Shown piece after piece: positions 62,182 through 64,000 of a DNA stretch of 64,000 bases. The notes below the pieces were generated by a model that was not told where the DNA came from, did not search any database, and was given only the letters and a program-made list of their open reading frames with translations. This stretch comes from Bacteroidaceae bacterium (lineage in GTDB: Bacteria > Bacteroidota > Bacteroidia > Bacteroidales > Bacteroidaceae). The first letter of the stretch is position 1, and each line of letters starts with the position of its first letter. The position numbers and the translations under genes are program-made. The stretch covers positions 23,088 through 87,087 of the forward strand of contig JAFTAJ010000043.1 of NCBI GenBank assembly GCA_017458585.1. The letters are read 5' to 3'.

Positions 62182-63368
62182 CCTGTCCCTCCGTCCTTCT
62201 CCGTCCTTAAAAAGACTTTTCCTCCCCACAACCTCTGAAGGAATTGTACTACTGGCCACACCTCAATTCCATTAAGAATTCTTGGCCTTTCCTCCATTGC
62301 CAACAAGATCAGCTTTGTTTCGGGATGCTCCTCGCCGAAGGCTTTCAGGCCCTTTGTGTCACTCGAAACAACATGATCAGCCGATTTCACCTCAATTGCC
62401 ACATCCACCTTATTAGTCAGAGCGTCGCATATCAAGACATCAACTTCATATTTGTTGTCAAGAGTACGCCAATAGTTCATTATCTTATCCGTGCTAAAAG
62501 TATATGAAACGAAAGCCCTCAACTCCTGTACAACAAAATGCTCTAAAGCATGGCCATAAATATCTGTGCCAGGTTGTAGTGTCCTGCGATGCAAAAGATG
62601 GTTTGGGATTGCAACATCAAAATAATAGAATTTGGGTGATTGTATCAATTTTCGCTTAATCACCTTTATATATGCTGGTAAATAGAATCCGAGCATCGTC
62701 TCTTCGAGTATGGTGAAATATTCTTTCACCGTCTTAGCAGAAACGCCGCAATCCTGAGCTATATTAGTATAATTAACAATCTCAGTATTACTCAAAGCTG
62801 CTACCTGCAAAAAACGCGTAAATGCATCTAGCTGACGGACAATAGCCTCCTCAACAATTTCCTGTTGCAAATAATCACCAATATACGATTGTATGCGCTT
62901 CGACGGATCAGCCGCCAGATAATGGCGAGGCAACATACCGTTGTTTAATGCTCGACTTAGGTCAAAGTCTGGAATTTCTGCACTTACAAATGGAAACAAC
63001 GTAAATCTTAATGCTCTCCCGCCCAATAGATTTGCGCCACTACGCCGAAGTTTACGAGCACTCGATCCACTAAGAATAAACCGCAATCCACGATTCTCCA
63101 TCAACCAATGCACCTCGTCAAGTAGTGCAGGAACCTTCTGAACCTCGTCTATAACTACCAACTCGCCTTCATCAAGCAATTCGCACTCTTCACGAAGAAG
63201 AGCCGGGCGTAGTTGAAACGCCATGCGTACATCAGTTTTTAATAAGTCATAAAGACGGGCTTTGGGGAATAGAGCTTTTAGAAGCGTACTTTTTCCGGTC
63301 TGACGACTGCCCCATAAGAACAGACTGTCATTCTCAACTTCTCGCAGTTTTAATATTCTCTCTAACAT
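62175..63368 (-). CDS. AAA ATPase with intact DUF4143/PD-(D/E)xK-like domain
   Basis: The 397-residue protein has an AAA_14 core (Walker A GSRQTGKST at 20-28, Walker B LVVIDEVQKV, sensor FILSGSSAR) and a DUF4143 C-terminal domain that retains EVDVLI and IEVKSAD, the PD-(D/E)xK-like acidic/Lys pattern lost in the other copy at 58.2 kb. Its biological role is not established. The last seven residues (KDGGTGR) are encoded by the downstream repeat tail, so the C-terminus has been altered by repeat DNA. It has a TATCTTTG promoter 20 bp upstream. Confidence 0.88.
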   Translation of the reverse strand: MLERILKLREVENDSLFLWGSRQTGKSTLLKALFPKARLYDLLKTDVRMAFQLRPALLREECELLDEGELVVIDEVQKVPALLDEVHWLMENRGLRFILSGSSARKLRRSGANLLGGRALRFTLFPFVSAEIPDFDLSRALNNGMLPRHYLAADPSKRIQSYIGDYLQQEIVEEAIVRQLDAFTRFLQVAALSNTEIVNYTNIAQDCGVSAKTVKEYFTILEETMLGFYLPAYIKVIKRKLIQSPKFYYFDVAIPNHLLHRRTLQPGTDIYGHALEHFVVQELRAFVSYTFSTDKIMNYWRTLDNKYEVDVLICDALTNKVDVAIEVKSADHVVSSDTKGLKAFGEEHPETKLILLAMEERPRILNGIEVWPVVQFLQRLWGGKVFLRTEKDGGTGR

Positions 63369-63387
63369 ACATAAAATAATTATGCCG

Positions 63388-63395
63388 CAAAGATA
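63388..63395 (-). promoter_or_regulatory. -7 promoter element of the second AAA gene
   Basis: TATCTTTG on the minus strand, 20 bp upstream of the ATG at 63368. Confidence 0.7.
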
Positions 63396-63493
63396 ATAAA
63401 GAATAGTCTATCACCCAAGAAAAACGCAGAAAATCTGAAGTGCCACTCCCGAAATTCACCGAAAATCCGAAGTGCAAAGCCTATTTTCCTCGG

Positions 63494-63534
63494 TTTTTGT
63501 TATCTTTTTCGTTATCGTTTTCGTTATCGTTATC
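63494..63534. repeat. CGTTAT/CGTTTT hexamer array
   Basis: TTATCTTTTT, then CGTTATCGTTTTCGTTATCG-type units, just downstream of the Nudix gene on the minus strand. Similar hexamers follow elements A and B, but no structured element is present here. Confidence 0.8.
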
Positions 63535-63543
63535 CTCCGTCCT

Positions 63544-63921
63544 TCATATCGACTGCAGTTTTTTTATTACCTCCACATCCGCAGGCAGCCACTTCACGCT
63601 GTCCAGCTCGTCCTTGGTGAGCCATCGTGCTGCCTCATGCTCGTTGAGATGCAGCGCCTCGATAATGAGTGAGCACAGGAAGCAATGCATCGTGAGGTGA
63701 AACTTTGGGTAGTCATATTCCACCGTACAAAGAAACCTGTCCACGCTTATCTCCGTCGACAGCTCTTCGCGTATCTCGCGCTTCAGAGCCTCCTCTGGTG
63801 ACTCCCCTGGCTCCATCTTCCCACCAGGAAACTCCCACCAGTCCTGCCATTCGCCATACCTGTAAATAGTAATTGAAAAGTATACCACTATAATAATTGA
63901 AAAGTATACCATGTAGGTCAT
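63544..63921 (-). CDS. MutT-like Nudix hydrolase with rearranged 5' end
   Basis: The conserved part begins at YGEWQDWWEFPGGKMEPGE and contains the Nudix box (GKMEPGESPEEALKREIREE, with Ser replacing the usual late Gly). MutT relatives sanitise oxidised nucleotides. Normal proteins have about 20-25 residues before this point, including the first strand. Here that region is replaced by low-complexity sequence (VYFSII/VYFSIT) made by a 24-bp tandem duplication (63871-63911). No good start remains; the coordinates use an ATG at 63919-63921, and in-frame codons further up (to 63996) are also open. It may be a pseudogene. Confidence 0.6.
   Translation of the reverse strand: MTYMVYFSIIIVVYFSITIYRYGEWQDWWEFPGGKMEPGESPEEALKREIREELSTEISVDRFLCTVEYDYPKFHLTMHCFLCSLIIEALHLNEHEAARWLTKDELDSVKWLPADVEVIKKLQSI
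63871..63911. repeat. 24-bp tandem duplication at the mutT 5' end
   Basis: AATTGAAAAGTATACCA occurs at 63871-63887 and 63895-63911. It sits exactly where similarity to MutT proteins stops. The last 80 bp of the window beyond it contain no recognisable gene. Confidence 0.8.
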
Positions 63922-64000
63922 AGGATTTACGTTATAATAGTAGTTAATATGAGTGCTGTTTAACGTACAAAGAGAAAAGATGATCGACATGGACAAAAAA

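Overview
The window looks like a chromosomal segment of a Bacteroidota bacterium, most likely a Prevotella-like member of Bacteroidales. The basis is gene content (Na+/H+ pyrophosphatase, fused SecDF, DUF2723 protein, EF-G2, acpP-fabF-rnc, BspA-like surface protein, GH2 and GH36 glycosidases) and the many promoters with the Bacteroidota -7 element TAnnTTTG a short distance before a start codon. Most of the window is ordinary core chromosome with GC-rich genes. The last 6 kb (58-64 kb) is AT-richer and accessory. No rRNA, tRNA, CRISPR array, insertion sequence or phage was recognised.

Layout. 0-7.6 kb: secreted enzymes and surface proteins on + (M15-type peptidase, GH2 beta-mannosidase, BspA-like repeat protein, and a formylglycine-generating-enzyme-like protein; the last two carry the same dockerin-like module). 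8-17 kb on -: ComEC, Rpe, GH36 alpha-galactosidase, DPP4-type peptidase and EF-G2. 17-26.5 kb: HemW (+), then HppA, a surface-protein pair, OmpA and malate dehydrogenase (-). 26.5-35.6 kb: a PgpH-like HD phosphohydrolase diverging from GltX and WaaA, then a polysaccharide deacetylase and a DUF2723 protein. 35.7-40.9 kb on -: SecDF, an endonuclease/exonuclease/phosphatase-fold protein and a rhomboid protease. 41-49.6 kb on +: ArgS, RNase HI, an MsbA-like ABC exporter, an LTA-synthase-like sulfatase and a membrane-spanning propeller-LytTR regulator. 49.7-57.8 kb: PckA (-), acpP-fabF-rnc, three tandem FKBP isomerases and PanE (+). 58-64 kb, all on -: two AAA/DUF4143 ATPases, a Fic protein, a toxin-antitoxin pair with a broken toxin, and a Nudix protein with a rearranged 5' end.

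The most unusual feature is a dense network of small repeats lying both between and inside genes. (i) Heptamer and octamer arrays with changing consensus form gene junctions and supply start or stop codons. (ii) Repeats inserted in frame lengthen proteins: 42 residues in beta-mannosidase, two 23-residue units in PanE, and about 30 residues in HemW. A shared 53-bp repeat also builds the signal peptides of two adjacent enzymes. (iii) Four related 113-127-bp elements with paired ends (A 57.9 kb, C 59.6 kb, D 61.0 kb, B 62.0 kb) occupy every junction of the accessory island, so the ATPase, Fic and toxin-antitoxin genes are punctuated like cassettes. Their end sequences differ while end pairing is kept, which suggests selection on a folded RNA or single-stranded DNA. 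(iv) Two degenerate arrays of about 21-bp period lie between genes at 7.7 and 23.7 kb.
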